A stretch of 53,873 nucleotides of DNA, taken from contig JAGWBB010000006.1 of assembly GCA_021296095.1 (NCBI GenBank), positions 2,730 through 56,602 on the forward strand, read 5' to 3'. The notes under the pieces were generated by a model that ran no database searches, was not told the origin of the DNA, and saw nothing but the letters and a program-made list of their open reading frames with translations. Positions 9,092-21,258 of the stretch are shown piece after piece. How positions within the stretch are numbered: the stretch's first letter is position 1; every line of letters begins with the position of its first letter. A program made the position numbers and the translations under genes. The DNA is from Desulfurellaceae bacterium. Its GTDB lineage: Bacteria > Desulfobacterota > Binatia > Bin18.

Positions 9092-9125
9092 AAAAAAGCC
9101 TTCCCAGGTTCACCTGAGAAGGCTT
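9092..9125 (-). terminator. Rho-independent terminator of the atp operon
   Basis: Read on the minus strand, CCTGAGAAGGCTT's partner arm AAGCCTTCTCAGG (9125-9113) pairs with CCTGGGAAGGCTT (9108-9096) over 13 base pairs with one mismatch. The loop is four bases and six T follow. It lies about 30 bases after the atpC stop. Confidence 0.9.
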
Positions 9126-9154
9126 CAAGAGGAAAAAAGCCTAGTTGAAGCTAC

Positions 9155-9562
9155 CTACTGCCCCCCAGCCACGTCAACCCGCGCCTGCGCCCACCGGCGG
9201 GTCTGGGAGGTTTCGGCATAGTCCGGGTCAGTCTCACCCAGTGTTTTCAGTTGCTCTTCGGCTTGGCTCAGGGCCGTGCGGGCAGCCTCAAGGTCAATCT
9301 CGTCGGCCAATTCTGCGCTATCGGCCAGAACGGTCATGACGTTGTCCACTACCTCGGCAAAACCGCCGCTGAGCGCCAAACGGGTGGGCTGATTGCCCCG
9401 CATATATTCCAGGCGACCGGCCTGCAGGGAGGACAGGAAGGTAATATGGTTGGGCAGGACGCCGAATTCCCCGACCGTACCGGGCGCCCTGACCTCATCG
9501 ACCTCTTCGTCGAGCAGGGTGCGTTCGGGGGTGACCAGCAACAGACGCAGGGTTTCTGCCAT
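9155..9562 (-). CDS. atpC: F1Fo ATP synthase epsilon subunit
   Basis: A 135-residue epsilon subunit of the F1 central stalk, which couples rotation and regulates catalysis. The N-terminal beta sandwich includes LLVTPERTLLDEEVDEVRAP and GEFGVLPNHITFLSSLQ. The C-terminal helical hairpin AARTALSQAEEQLKTL is present. It is the last gene of the operon, five bases after atpD. Confidence 0.95.
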   Translation of the reverse strand: MAETLRLLLVTPERTLLDEEVDEVRAPGTVGEFGVLPNHITFLSSLQAGRLEYMRGNQPTRLALSGGFAEVVDNVMTVLADSAELADEIDLEAARTALSQAEEQLKTLGETDPDYAETSQTRRWAQARVDVAGGQ

Positions 9563-9567
9563 AACCG

Positions 9568-11848
<2,281 letters not shown>

Positions 11849-11850
11849 CG

Positions 11851-13359
<1,509 letters not shown>

Positions 13360-13437
13360 TACACCCTCTTCATGTTGCGTTTCTCGTTTCCCTTCACACG
13401 TCTGCCAAACGTCTGCTGATGCGTCCCCGCGTGGCCT

Positions 13438-13974
13438 CTACAACCGCTCGGCCAGCGCCTGAGCGATGCGTTGGAGCTGGGACTTGAGGCTCGCGTCGTA
13501 GACTTGACCCTCAATTTCGACGGTCACCCCACCCAATAGTCCAGGATCATGCTCAACGACGGGGATGACGGTCTTGTTCGTCTTATGGCTGAAGGCGTCA
13601 ACAATGGCTTGCAGTTCGTCCTCGGACAGCTCGGCCGCCGATGTCACCCGCACCCTTACCCGGCCCAGCAGTTTCTCCAGCAGGCTGTGATAGCTGCTTT
13701 CAATATCGGCCACGACATTCAGACGGTCGTTCGCGGCCAGGACACGCAGGAAATTGGCCACCAGCGCCTGGGGTGCGGCGGCACCGATCAGGCTCTCGAC
13801 AATATCACTCCGTGTTCTGGGCGACAGGGTCGGCAGGGCCAGGGTACGGGCCAGGCTTGGCTCGGCCAGTACCCCGGCGATGTGGGTGAGTTCGGCTCCT
13901 ATCGCTTCCTCCTGGCCCGCCTCCTGGGCCAGGCTGAGCAGGGCTTTGGCGTATCGTCTGGCGGCTGCTGGCAT
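13438..13974 (-). CDS. atpH: F1Fo ATP synthase delta subunit
   Basis: A 178-residue delta subunit (OSCP-like) joining the peripheral stalk to F1. AARRYAKALLSLAQEAGQ is the N-terminal signature and DPGLLGGVTVEIEGQVYD the C-terminal one. It follows atpF with 29 bases between, part of them palindrome B1. Confidence 0.95.
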   Translation of the reverse strand: MPAAARRYAKALLSLAQEAGQEEAIGAELTHIAGVLAEPSLARTLALPTLSPRTRSDIVESLIGAAAPQALVANFLRVLAANDRLNVVADIESSYHSLLEKLLGRVRVRVTSAAELSEDELQAIVDAFSHKTNKTVIPVVEHDPGLLGGVTVEIEGQVYDASLKSQLQRIAQALAERL

Positions 13975-13988
13975 CGCTTACCTCATGC

Positions 13989-14038
13989 AGGTGGGTGATG
14001 ATCTCATTCTGCTCGGCTGAGGTCATCATCACCCACCT
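13989..14038 (-). repeat. Class B palindromic element, copy B1
   Basis: A 50-base palindrome with a perfect 13-base-pair core stem: GGTGGGTGATGAT (13990-14002) and ATCATCACCCACC (14025-14037). It spans the 3' end of atpF, encoding its last residues (VGDDDLSRAE) and its stop codon, and reaches to within 15 bases of the atpH start. Confidence 0.85.
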
Positions 14039-14669
14039 TATCAACAAGCTCGTTGACCAGACGGCGCTGGTCATCGGGACGCAGCTGGGCGCGAATCAGC
14101 TCGGTGGCGATGGCCACCGCCTGCTCGGCGACATCCTCACGCAAGGTTCGTCTGGCCTGTTCCACCTCCCGCTCAGCTATCTGTTGCGCCTCGAGTCGGG
14201 CACGCTCGGCCATACGGCCGGCCTCTTCCAGAATGCGCTCTTTCTCGCGTTGGGCGGATTCCAGGGCTTGGCTGCGCAGGGCTTGCTGCTCGGCCTCCAA
14301 GCCGGCGAGCTTCTCTTCGTACTCGCGACGGACCTGCTCGGCCTCGGCCTGGGCCAGCTTTGCCTCGTTGAGCGCCTGAACAATCGTCTCCTTGCGCTTA
14401 CGGAGCGCTTCTTTGACAAACGGCAGCGCGAATTTTCGCAGGACCAGGACGAACAGAACAAAATTAATGGTAAAAAAGAGGAGACCGAGCAGCTGATCTC
14501 CAGTCACCCCGTGGTGCTCATCGCCTGCGCCCTCTCCGGCCGCCCAGACAGCGGTCGTCAGCAGCAACGGAAAGAGGACGGCGAGGAGAAAGGTGAACGA
14601 TGAGGGCCATCTCATCAAGAAGAGATCAGCGTTCACCTTCCAGACCGTCTTGGCTACATATTTGCGCAT
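14004..14669 (-). CDS. atpF: F1Fo ATP synthase b subunit
   Basis: A 221-residue b subunit of the peripheral stalk. It has a signal-like hydrophobic leader (FLLAVLFPLLLTTAVWA), a membrane helix (LLGLLFFTINFVLFVLVL) and a long charged coiled coil rich in E, A, R and Q. Both ends are built from palindromes: residues 11-26 (KVNADLFLMRWPSSFT) come from B2 and the last ten from B1. The ATG at 14669 lies just after the upstream stop; an alternative ATG at 14612 lies inside B2, so the real start is open. Confidence 0.9.
   Translation of the reverse strand: MRKYVAKTVWKVNADLFLMRWPSSFTFLLAVLFPLLLTTAVWAAGEGAGDEHHGVTGDQLLGLLFFTINFVLFVLVLRKFALPFVKEALRKRKETIVQALNEAKLAQAEAEQVRREYEEKLAGLEAEQQALRSQALESAQREKERILEEAGRMAERARLEAQQIAEREVEQARRTLREDVAEQAVAIATELIRAQLRPDDQRRLVNELVDKVGDDDLSRAE
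14590..14639 (+). repeat. Class B palindromic element, copy B2 (inside atpF)
   Basis: A 50-base element with arms AAGGTGAACG (14590-14599) and CGTTCACCTT (14630-14639). The core CCATCTCATCAAGAAG is shared almost exactly with B9. It is read in frame near the atpF N-terminus, in the antisense direction relative to most coding copies. Confidence 0.85.
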
Positions 14670-14671
14670 GG

Positions 14672-15106
14672 TTACGTCAGAGACCTTCCCAGCAGACGCG
14701 CCGCAATCTCGTTGGAAAAGTCAGGAATGCGTTGTTCAAGGTCGTGGCGCGCCTCGGCAATCTCACGTTCGAGGCTCTGCCGCAGCTGGGCAAGCGTCTG
14801 ACTGGACTCTTCGCGGGCCTGTTCGATCAGCTCCCGCGACTGCTCCTGGGCCTCACGGTAGACGGCGTCAACCTCCTGCATGGCGCCCGAGCGCGCTTCG
14901 GCCAGCTGGGTGCGATACTCCTGGCCCTTGACCTCGGCGTCGGCCTTGATCTGGGTCGCCTCCTGGAGCGCCCCGGCGCTGTTGTGTTCCCGGTTGGCCA
15001 ACAGGACCAGGTTGGGCTCAAACAGCACGCGGCGCAAAACAGCCCACAGAACGAGAAACAGAACAATCTGGCAGAAGAAGGTCCAATCTGGAGGAAATGC
15101 TAGCAC
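14672..15106 (-). CDS. atpF': F1Fo ATP synthase b' subunit
   Basis: A 144-residue b-type subunit: a single N-terminal membrane helix (FFCQIVLFLVLWAVLRRVLF) and a coiled coil. A second b-like subunit next to atpF forms a heterodimeric stator in the lineages that have it. It is the first gene of this operon. Genes for the a and c subunits are absent and must be elsewhere, as in Geobacter-like genomes. Confidence 0.9.
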   Translation of the reverse strand: MLAFPPDWTFFCQIVLFLVLWAVLRRVLFEPNLVLLANREHNSAGALQEATQIKADAEVKGQEYRTQLAEARSGAMQEVDAVYREAQEQSRELIEQAREESSQTLAQLRQSLEREIAEARHDLEQRIPDFSNEIAARLLGRSLT

Positions 15107-15190
15107 GACCCGGAGCCTCCTGTGTCCGAACGAAGTCGGCGTGTAATATAGAGGGAATTCCGCATTAGGGCTAGGGCGTCTCGGGGGAGA

Positions 15191-16129
15191 TCAGACAAGC
15201 GGCTTGTGATTTGCGCCTCTCAGGCGGGCCAGCAGACCGTCAAGCTCCTGGTTGGAATAGTACTCAATCTCAATCTTACCGCCCTTTTTTCGGGGATGCA
15301 GGCGGACCTTGGTGCCCAGCTGACGCATTAGTTCCTCTTCAACTGCCTTTAAGTAAATATGCGCCTGGTCGGCCATTTTTTCCGGGCCGGGCGGCCGGTC
15401 GTGAGCCGCTGTCTGTTCGATGCCCTCCAAAGAGCGGGCGACCAGGGTCTCTGTTTCCCGGACCGATAAGCCCTGGCGGATGATCTGACGGGCCAGCTCA
15501 ATCTGCCTGTCGGGCGTTTCCAGGGCCAGCAGGGAGCGGGCATGGCCGACCGAAAGATTGCCGCGGTCCACGTCTTCCTTGATTTCCTCGGGTAAATTCA
15601 GCACCCGCAGCAGATTGGCGATGACCGGCCGACTCTTGCCGACCCGTTTGGCCACATCCTCCTGGGTCAGCTGAAACTCGTCCATCAGCTGACGGTAGGC
15701 CAGCGCCTCCTCAATCGGGGTGAGTTCTTCGCGCTGAATGTTCTCCACCAGGGCCATCTCCAGGCTCTCGGCGTCGCTGACCTCCTTGACGATGACCGGC
15801 ACACGCTCAAGGCCGGCCCGCTGCGCCGCGCGGAAGCGACGCTCGCCGACAATCAACTCGTAGCCGGAGTCGGCTTTGCGCACTACCAGCGGCTGTAACA
15901 CGCCCTGCTGACGAATGGAGTCGGCCAACTCGGCAATCCGCTGCTCGTCAAAATAGCGCCGAGGCTGACGTGGGTTGGGGCGGATTTCGGACACATGCAC
16001 GCGCCGTTCGGCGGCCGGCGGCGCCATGGACACGCCTTCGGGTATCAGCGCGCCCAGCCCGCGGCCGAGGCCGCGACGTTTTGGGACTGACTTGGGACTC
16101 GCACCAGTGTTGACCGCTACTTCACTCAT
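15191..16129 (-). CDS. parB: Chromosome-partitioning protein ParB
   Basis: A 312-residue ParB CTPase/DNA clamp. The N-terminus has RRGLGRGLGALIP (the usual ParA-contacting region), the CTP-binding GERRFR is at residues 95-100 after VRKADSGYELIV, and the helix-turn-helix region LTQEDVAKRVGKSRPVIANL binds parS. The C-terminal dimer domain contains HPRKKGGKIEIEYYS. The start overlaps the parA stop by eight bases. Three parS-like sites lie just upstream of parA. Confidence 0.96.
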   Translation of the reverse strand: MSEVAVNTGASPKSVPKRRGLGRGLGALIPEGVSMAPPAAERRVHVSEIRPNPRQPRRYFDEQRIAELADSIRQQGVLQPLVVRKADSGYELIVGERRFRAAQRAGLERVPVIVKEVSDAESLEMALVENIQREELTPIEEALAYRQLMDEFQLTQEDVAKRVGKSRPVIANLLRVLNLPEEIKEDVDRGNLSVGHARSLLALETPDRQIELARQIIRQGLSVRETETLVARSLEGIEQTAAHDRPPGPEKMADQAHIYLKAVEEELMRQLGTKVRLHPRKKGGKIEIEYYSNQELDGLLARLRGANHKPLV

Positions 16130-16997
16130 CTATTCCTCCCCGTGTCGTTTCCACACAGGCGAACGCTGGGTTCTTCTCGGACAGAGATTCATCAGCGTTC
16201 GCCTTTTCCTCAGAAGCAGCCTGGGCGACGACGGGCGTCGACGTCCGTGTGCGGATTTCCTGGGCCAAGGCCACATAGCTCTGTGCACCCCGGCATGACG
16301 GATCGTACAGGATAATGGGCAAGCCATGACTCGGGCTCTCGCCGAGCCGCACATTGCGCGGGATAACGGTATGAAAGACCTGATCGGGAAAAAATTGCCG
16401 AACCTCTTCCTCGACCTGTCGGGACAGGCGATTTCTCTGGTCAAACATGGTCAGCAGCAGGCCCTCAATTACCAGGTCAGGATTGAGACGGGCGCGCAGC
16501 AGATCAATCGTCTCCAACAGCGAGCGTAGCCCCTCAAGGGCGTAGTACTCGCACTGGAGCGGAATCAGGACACTATCGGCGGCGGTCAGGGCGTTGACCG
16601 TCAGCAGACCCAGGGACGGCGGGCAGTCGAGCAGGATATACTCATACTGGGCCAGACGACGCAGCAGGCCGTGCAGCACGTACTCGCGGTTGTCGATATT
16701 CAGCAGCTCAACTTCCACGCCGATCAAATCATGCGTGGCGGGCAGGACATCAAGATGCTCGATTGTGGTTTTGGCGAGGGCGTCCTGGAGCGGGCACTCC
16801 CCCAACAGCACCTCGTACAGGGTCGCGCTGTCTTGTTCAATGCGCACCCCAAGACCGCTCGTGGCATTGGCCTGAGGATCGCAGTCGACCAATAAGGTTG
16901 GCGCTTTGACAACACCGAGGCAGGCGGCAAGATTGATCGCGGTTGTCGTCTTCCCCACCCCACCCTTCCGGTTGGCTATACAGATAACCCTTCCCAC
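16122..16997 (-). CDS. parA: Chromosome-partitioning ATPase ParA
   Basis: A 291-residue ParA/Soj ATPase. The deviant Walker A motif is KGGVGKTTTA at residues 11-20, with DCDPQANATSGLG, LLDCPPSLGLLT and QCEYYALEGL. It acts with ParB in origin segregation. I start it at the GTG at 16997 with AGGAA upstream; the frame is open to a TTG at 17027. Near the C-terminus the stretch ANADESLSEKNPAFA is encoded by palindrome B3 and is not part of the usual family sequence. Confidence 0.95.
   Translation of the reverse strand: MGRVICIANRKGGVGKTTTAINLAACLGVVKAPTLLVDCDPQANATSGLGVRIEQDSATLYEVLLGECPLQDALAKTTIEHLDVLPATHDLIGVEVELLNIDNREYVLHGLLRRLAQYEYILLDCPPSLGLLTVNALTAADSVLIPLQCEYYALEGLRSLLETIDLLRARLNPDLVIEGLLLTMFDQRNRLSRQVEEEVRQFFPDQVFHTVIPRNVRLGESPSHGLPIILYDPSCRGAQSYVALAQEIRTRTSTPVVAQAASEEKANADESLSEKNPAFACVETTRGGIDE
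16157..16204 (-). repeat. Class B palindromic element, copy B3 (inside parA)
   Basis: A 48-base palindrome with a perfect 12-base-pair stem: AGGCGAACGCTG (16157-16168) and CAGCGTTCGCCT (16193-16204). It is in frame within the last 25 codons of parA. Confidence 0.85.
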
Positions 16998-17050
16998 TGC
17001 GGGTTTCCTAGCATAGCTTCCCCACAAAAAATAGCACTTGAGCTGGAAAA

Positions 17051-17066
17051 TGTTTCACGTAAAACA
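17051..17066. promoter_or_regulatory. parS-like site 1
   Basis: TGTTTCACGTAAAACA, one mismatch from the bacterial parS consensus TGTTTCACGTGAAACA. It lies 50 bases upstream of parA; it is probably a ParB loading site. Confidence 0.85.
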
Positions 17067-17081
17067 TTTTCGGCTCTGCTT

Positions 17082-17097
17082 TGTTTCACGTTAAACA
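17082..17097. promoter_or_regulatory. parS-like site 2
   Basis: TGTTTCACGTTAAACA, one mismatch from parS consensus, 31 bases from site 1 (close to three helical turns). Confidence 0.85.
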
Positions 17098-17148
17098 TGG
17101 CCGATATGCCGGCTCCAGATCCGGTCGAAGTAATGGATCGGGGCTCGG

Positions 17149-17164
17149 TGTGTCACGTGAAACA
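17149..17164. promoter_or_regulatory. parS-like site 3, overlapping the rsmG 3' end
   Basis: TGTGTCACGTGAAACA, one mismatch from consensus with an intact CACGTG centre. It contains the rsmG stop and its last codons, so the C-terminus of RsmG is set by the ParB site. Confidence 0.85.
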
Positions 17165-17827
17165 TTGTCCGGCAAAGGTGAGCAGGGTCCGCCTCTCGGT
17201 GCCGAACGGCAGGGTGTAGTCGTAGCGGGAGTACAGGACAAACGGACCCGCCTGAGCCGGGAGGTGACGCAACTCGTCTCCGACACCCGGGCCTTTCATC
17301 GCAATCGCCCAGCCGTCGGGCTCAACAAATCCCTGGGCGACGGACAAAAACCGCGCCAGATTCCAGGTCGCCCGCGATACCGCAACCCGATATGCGGCCC
17401 GAAACCGTTCCTGTTGCACGAGAGCTTCGGCTCGGCCCTCATACACCGCCACATTTCGCAGCTCCAGCCGCCTGACCACCGCTTTGAGGAAATGCGCCCG
17501 TTTCCGGCGGGCTTCAATCAGATCGATCGGACGCTCGGGGTCAAGCATGGCCAGGATCAGGCCCGGAAAGCCGGCTCCGCTGCCCAGATCGACCAGGCGT
17601 CCCTCGAAAGAGAGCTGGGAGGCCAGGGCGAAGCAATCCACTACATGTTTACGGATGACGGTCTGGGGGTCGGGAACAGACACCAGGTTGACGATACGAC
17701 TCCAGCGCTGAAGCTCGTCGAGGTAGACACACACGCTGTCGAGCGTTGTGTGAGCCAGGGGCACGGCCAGGCGGGCAGCTCCTTGGCCCAGCACATGAGC
17801 GATGGCGTCTTGATGAGAAGCAGCCAT
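17153..17827 (-). CDS. rsmG: 16S rRNA (guanine527-N7)-methyltransferase RsmG
   Basis: A 224-residue GidB/RsmG methyltransferase. The SAM motif DLGSGAGFPGLILAML is preceded by the family's VNLVSVPDPQTVIRKHVVDC; RRKRAHFLKAVVRRLEL and AVSRATWNLARFLSVAQ follow. It modifies the 530 loop of 16S rRNA. The N-terminus MAASHQDAIAHVL overlaps what looks like a decayed class B palindrome. It is followed by mnmG upstream in the usual order, with palindrome B11 between. Confidence 0.95.
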   Translation of the reverse strand: MAASHQDAIAHVLGQGAARLAVPLAHTTLDSVCVYLDELQRWSRIVNLVSVPDPQTVIRKHVVDCFALASQLSFEGRLVDLGSGAGFPGLILAMLDPERPIDLIEARRKRAHFLKAVVRRLELRNVAVYEGRAEALVQQERFRAAYRVAVSRATWNLARFLSVAQGFVEPDGWAIAMKGPGVGDELRHLPAQAGPFVLYSRYDYTLPFGTERRTLLTFAGQCFT

Positions 17828-17868
17828 CAGCGTTCACCTTTACCGTGCAGGCAGCGTAATTGCGCCGG

Positions 17869-17922
17869 AAAGAGGCAACGTGTCAACTTTACTCATACGG
17901 ACGGACGACACGTTGCCTCTTT
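17869..17922. repeat. Class B-like palindrome, copy B11 (rsmG-mnmG spacer)
   Basis: Perfect 16-base arms AAAGAGGCAACGTGTC (17869-17884) and GACACGTTGCCTCTTT (17907-17922) around a 22-base centre. It fills the spacer and ends eight bases short of the mnmG stop. It could act as a weak terminator or RNA hairpin, but there is no long T run. Confidence 0.85.
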
Positions 17923-17930
17923 GTTCCGAG

Positions 17931-19805
17931 TCAGGCCGTGTGAGCCTGCAGGCTGCCCTTTTTCAGATGAATAGCCAACAGCGACACGGCCGCAGGGGTC
18001 ACGCCCGGGATGCGAGCCGCCTGACCCAGCGAACGGGGGCGTAGCGCGCTCAGCTTTTCCTGGATTTCGACCGACAGCCCACTCACACCGGTATAGTTCA
18101 GGTTGGCTGGAATCCGGGTGTGTTCGAGGTGGTGCAGCCGGGCGACTCCCTCCTCCTGGCGACGAATATAGCCGGCGTATTTGACCGCAATCTCTACCTC
18201 GGCGCCAACCTCACGGGCATACGCCTGCGGAGGGGGAACCAGAGTGGCCAGCACGGCGTAGGACAGTTGGGGCCGGCGCAACAGTTGGGCCAGCGAGACC
18301 GGATTTTTGAGTGGAGCGGTGCCAAGCTCGGTCAAGGTGGCGTTGGTCTCGGCGGTCGGTGCGACCATCGTCTGGTCATGACGCTGGATTTCGGCGGCAA
18401 TGGCGGCTTTCTTGTCTTGGGTGTGCTGGGCAGCGGCGGCGTCAACAAGACCCAACCGCTGCCCGTACTCGCGCAGCCTGAGGTCGGCATTATCCTCACG
18501 CAGCAACAGACGATGCTCGGCTCGTGAGGTAAACATGCGATATGGCTCGCCGCCTACCCCTTTGGTCACCAAGTCGTCTATCAAAACCCCGATATAGGCC
18601 TGATCTCGGCCCAAAATAAGCGGGTCTTCACCCCGCAGGCTCAAAACCGCGTTGATACCGGCCATCAGACCCTGGGCTGCGGCCTCTTCGTAGCCGGTCG
18701 TGCCGTTGATCTGACCAGCAAAATACAGGCCGGCCGTCAGTTTGGTCTCCAAACTCGGAAAGAGTTGGGTGGGGTCGGCATAATCATACTCAATCGCATA
18801 GCCGGGCCGCATGATTTCCGCCTCTTCCAGGCCGACTATGGAGCGGACCATTTGCAGCTGCACGTCGAGAGGCAGGCTGGTAGACAGCCCGTTGGGATAC
18901 ACCTCGACGGTATCCCGCCCCTCGGGTTCAAGAAAAATCTGGTGGCGCGGTTTGTCCTGAAAACGGACAATCTTGTCTTCAATAGACGGGCAATAACGCG
19001 GCCCGCGGCCCTGAATGGCGCCCGCGTACATCGGTGAGCGGTCGAGGCCGGCGCGAATGGCCGCGTGGGTCTGCCGATTGGTATAGGTCAGATGGCACGC
19101 CAGCTGACTCTGGCGAATAGTATCGCTCGAAAACGACAGCGGCGGCGGCGGTTCGTCCCCGTACTGGGGTTCGAGCCGGCTGTAATCAATCGTCCGGCTG
19201 TCGAGTCGCGGACAGGTGCCGGTTTTCAGGCGACCGAGCTGAAAGCCGAGCGTGGCGAGGTGGCCGCTCAGCCCCTCGACCGAAAAATCCCCCGCCCGGC
19301 CGGCGGCGTAGTGTTTGAGTCCCACATGAATCAGGCCCTTGAGAAAGGTGCCGGTGGTGAGAATGACCTTGGGCGCCAAAAAAATCTCGCCGATTTGGGT
19401 CTCTATGCCCCGGACCTGATGGTCTTCCACGAGCAGACGTTCGGCACTGCCCTGCCGCAGGGTGAGCGACGGCGTGGTTTCTACCCGTCGTTTCATGCGT
19501 TGACGGTAGAGCGCCTTATCGGCCTGGGCGCGAGTCGCCCTGACCGCCGGACCTTTGCGCGTGTTGAGCACCCGGAACTGTATGCCTGTCTCGTCAATAG
19601 CCCGGGCCATTTCGCCGCCCAGCGCGTCAATCTCGCGAACCAGATGGCTCTTGCCGATGCCGCCAATGGCGGGATTACACGACATGTGCCCAACGTGGTC
19701 GAGGTTGAGCGTCAACATCAGCGTTTTTGCGCCTGAACGGGCGGTAGCCAGGGCCGCCTCAATACCGGCGTGACCAGCCCCAACAACGATAACGTCATAG
19801 TCCAT
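17931..19805 (-). CDS. mnmG: tRNA uridine-5-carboxymethylaminomethyl modification protein MnmG
   Basis: A 624-residue GidA/MnmG flavoprotein. The FAD-binding N-terminus has [19 protein letters not shown] and the family signature [31 protein letters not shown] and [16 protein letters not shown] are further family segments, and the C-terminal helical domain ends [20 protein letters not shown]. With MnmE it modifies U34 of certain tRNAs. It is adjacent to mnmE, 29 bases apart. Confidence 0.97.
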   Translation of the reverse strand: MDYDVIVVGAGHAGIEAALATARSGAKTLMLTLNLDHVGHMSCNPAIGGIGKSHLVREIDALGGEMARAIDETGIQFRVLNTRKGPAVRATRAQADKALYRQRMKRRVETTPSLTLRQGSAERLLVEDHQVRGIETQIGEIFLAPKVILTTGTFLKGLIHVGLKHYAAGRAGDFSVEGLSGHLATLGFQLGRLKTGTCPRLDSRTIDYSRLEPQYGDEPPPPLSFSSDTIRQSQLACHLTYTNRQTHAAIRAGLDRSPMYAGAIQGRGPRYCPSIEDKIVRFQDKPRHQIFLEPEGRDTVEVYPNGLSTSLPLDVQLQMVRSIVGLEEAEIMRPGYAIEYDYADPTQLFPSLETKLTAGLYFAGQINGTTGYEEAAAQGLMAGINAVLSLRGEDPLILGRDQAYIGVLIDDLVTKGVGGEPYRMFTSRAEHRLLLREDNADLRLREYGQRLGLVDAAAAQHTQDKKAAIAAEIQRHDQTMVAPTAETNATLTELGTAPLKNPVSLAQLLRRPQLSYAVLATLVPPPQAYAREVGAEVEIAVKYAGYIRRQEEGVARLHHLEHTRIPANLNYTGVSGLSVEIQEKLSALRPRSLGQAARIPGVTPAAVSLLAIHLKKGSLQAHTA

Positions 19806-19834
19806 GGGAACTCCTCGTTCAGGGTGTTTCCGCG

Positions 19835-21253
19835 CTACTTTCCGATACAGAATTCACCAAAGATGCGGTCCAGGATATCCTCACTACTCACCTGACCGGT
19901 GATTTCCCCAATATGATCCAGCGCCGCCCGCAGGTCCACCGCCACGAGGTCGAGCGGCAGGCCGCTGCGAAGGCTGTCACGCGCGCTTGTCAGACACTGC
20001 TCGGCTTTTATCAACGCGTCCCGGTGGCGGAGGCGGGTGACGAGCAGGCCACCTCCGTTCTCAGCCGGCTCGGCGGGCCGGGCCGGACCGTTCTGCCCGG
20101 CCGGACCAGCGCCGAAGACCAGGCCGGTGATGCGGTCGGCCAGACCTGCAAGGCCGGTCCCGTTTTGGGCCGAGATGGCGACTGGCGGGCCGACCCTCAG
20201 CCGGGCCTCAAGCTCGTCAGGAGTCGTCTGGGCCGACAGGTCGATTTTATTGAGAATGGGAACCACCTGTTTGCCGTCGATGTATTCACAAACAGTTTTG
20301 TCTTCGGCGTCGAAGGCACGGCTGGCGTCAAACACGGCCAGCACCAGCTCGGCCTGCTCAATCCCGGCCCGGGTGCGCTCAATGCCCCGCCGCTCCACCT
20401 CGTCGCGGCTGGCGCGCAGGCCGGCGGTATCCCAGACGACCAAAGGAATGTCACCAATAGTGACTGTTTCCTCCAGCGTGTCGCGCGTCGTACCCGGCAC
20501 CGGGGTGACAATCGCCCGGTCGGTTCCGGTCAGGGCGTTCAACAGACTCGACTTGCCGACGTTCGGCTTGCCGACGATGACCGTCCGCAGTCCGTCTCGA
20601 TAGACCTTGCCCTGGGCGAAGCTGGCGTGGAGGCGGCCGACCGCTTCAATCAGCCCGGACAGGTCGCGACCGATCTCGGCCTGGGTGCGAGCCGGAATAT
20701 CCTCGTCCGGGAAATCGAGGAAGGCCTCGATATGCGCGGTCAGACCGAGCAGCTGCTCACGCAGCCGTCCGCACTGCTCGGACAGACGGCCCGACACCTG
20801 TTCCCAGGCCAGCCGGAGGCCGCCCGCACTCTTGGCCTGGATCAGGTCAAGGACCGCCTCGGCCTGCGACAGGTCGAGCCGACCGTTCAGAAAGGCGCGC
20901 CGGGTGAACTCGCCCGGCAGGGCCAGCCGCGCCCCGTGCTTGAGCACGGTTTCCAGAATTCGCCGGGCCAGAAAACTGCCGCCGTGGCACTGGATTTCGG
21001 CCACATCCTCGCCGGTATAGCTGTGAGGAGCACGCATCAGCGCCAGCAGCGCCTGGTCAAGGGTCTGGCCTGTCAGTGGATCGGTCACCCGCCCCACATA
21101 CAGGTGGTGGGAGTGGAGGTGTGCCCAGGGCTGGTCGGGCTGAAACACCGCCCGGACAACAGGTTCAGCCCGCTCACCGCTGATACGGACAATGGCCACG
21201 CCCCCCGAACCGGCCGGCGTGGCAATTGCCGCTATCGTATCGTGTTCGTACAC
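19835..21253 (-). CDS. mnmE: tRNA modification GTPase MnmE
   Basis: A 472-residue MnmE/TrmE GTPase. It has the N-terminal folate-binding domain ([20 protein letters not shown]), the G domain with [14 protein letters not shown] (G1) and [11 protein letters not shown] (G3), and the C-terminal FCIGK matching the conserved CxGK. The switch segment [13 protein letters not shown] is intact. It is MnmG's partner. Confidence 0.97.
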   Translation of the reverse strand: MYEHDTIAAIATPAGSGGVAIVRISGERAEPVVRAVFQPDQPWAHLHSHHLYVGRVTDPLTGQTLDQALLALMRAPHSYTGEDVAEIQCHGGSFLARRILETVLKHGARLALPGEFTRRAFLNGRLDLSQAEAVLDLIQAKSAGGLRLAWEQVSGRLSEQCGRLREQLLGLTAHIEAFLDFPDEDIPARTQAEIGRDLSGLIEAVGRLHASFAQGKVYRDGLRTVIVGKPNVGKSSLLNALTGTDRAIVTPVPGTTRDTLEETVTIGDIPLVVWDTAGLRASRDEVERRGIERTRAGIEQAELVLAVFDASRAFDAEDKTVCEYIDGKQVVPILNKIDLSAQTTPDELEARLRVGPPVAISAQNGTGLAGLADRITGLVFGAGPAGQNGPARPAEPAENGGGLLVTRLRHRDALIKAEQCLTSARDSLRSGLPLDLVAVDLRAALDHIGEITGQVSSEDILDRIFGEFCIGK

Positions 21254-21258
21254 TCACT

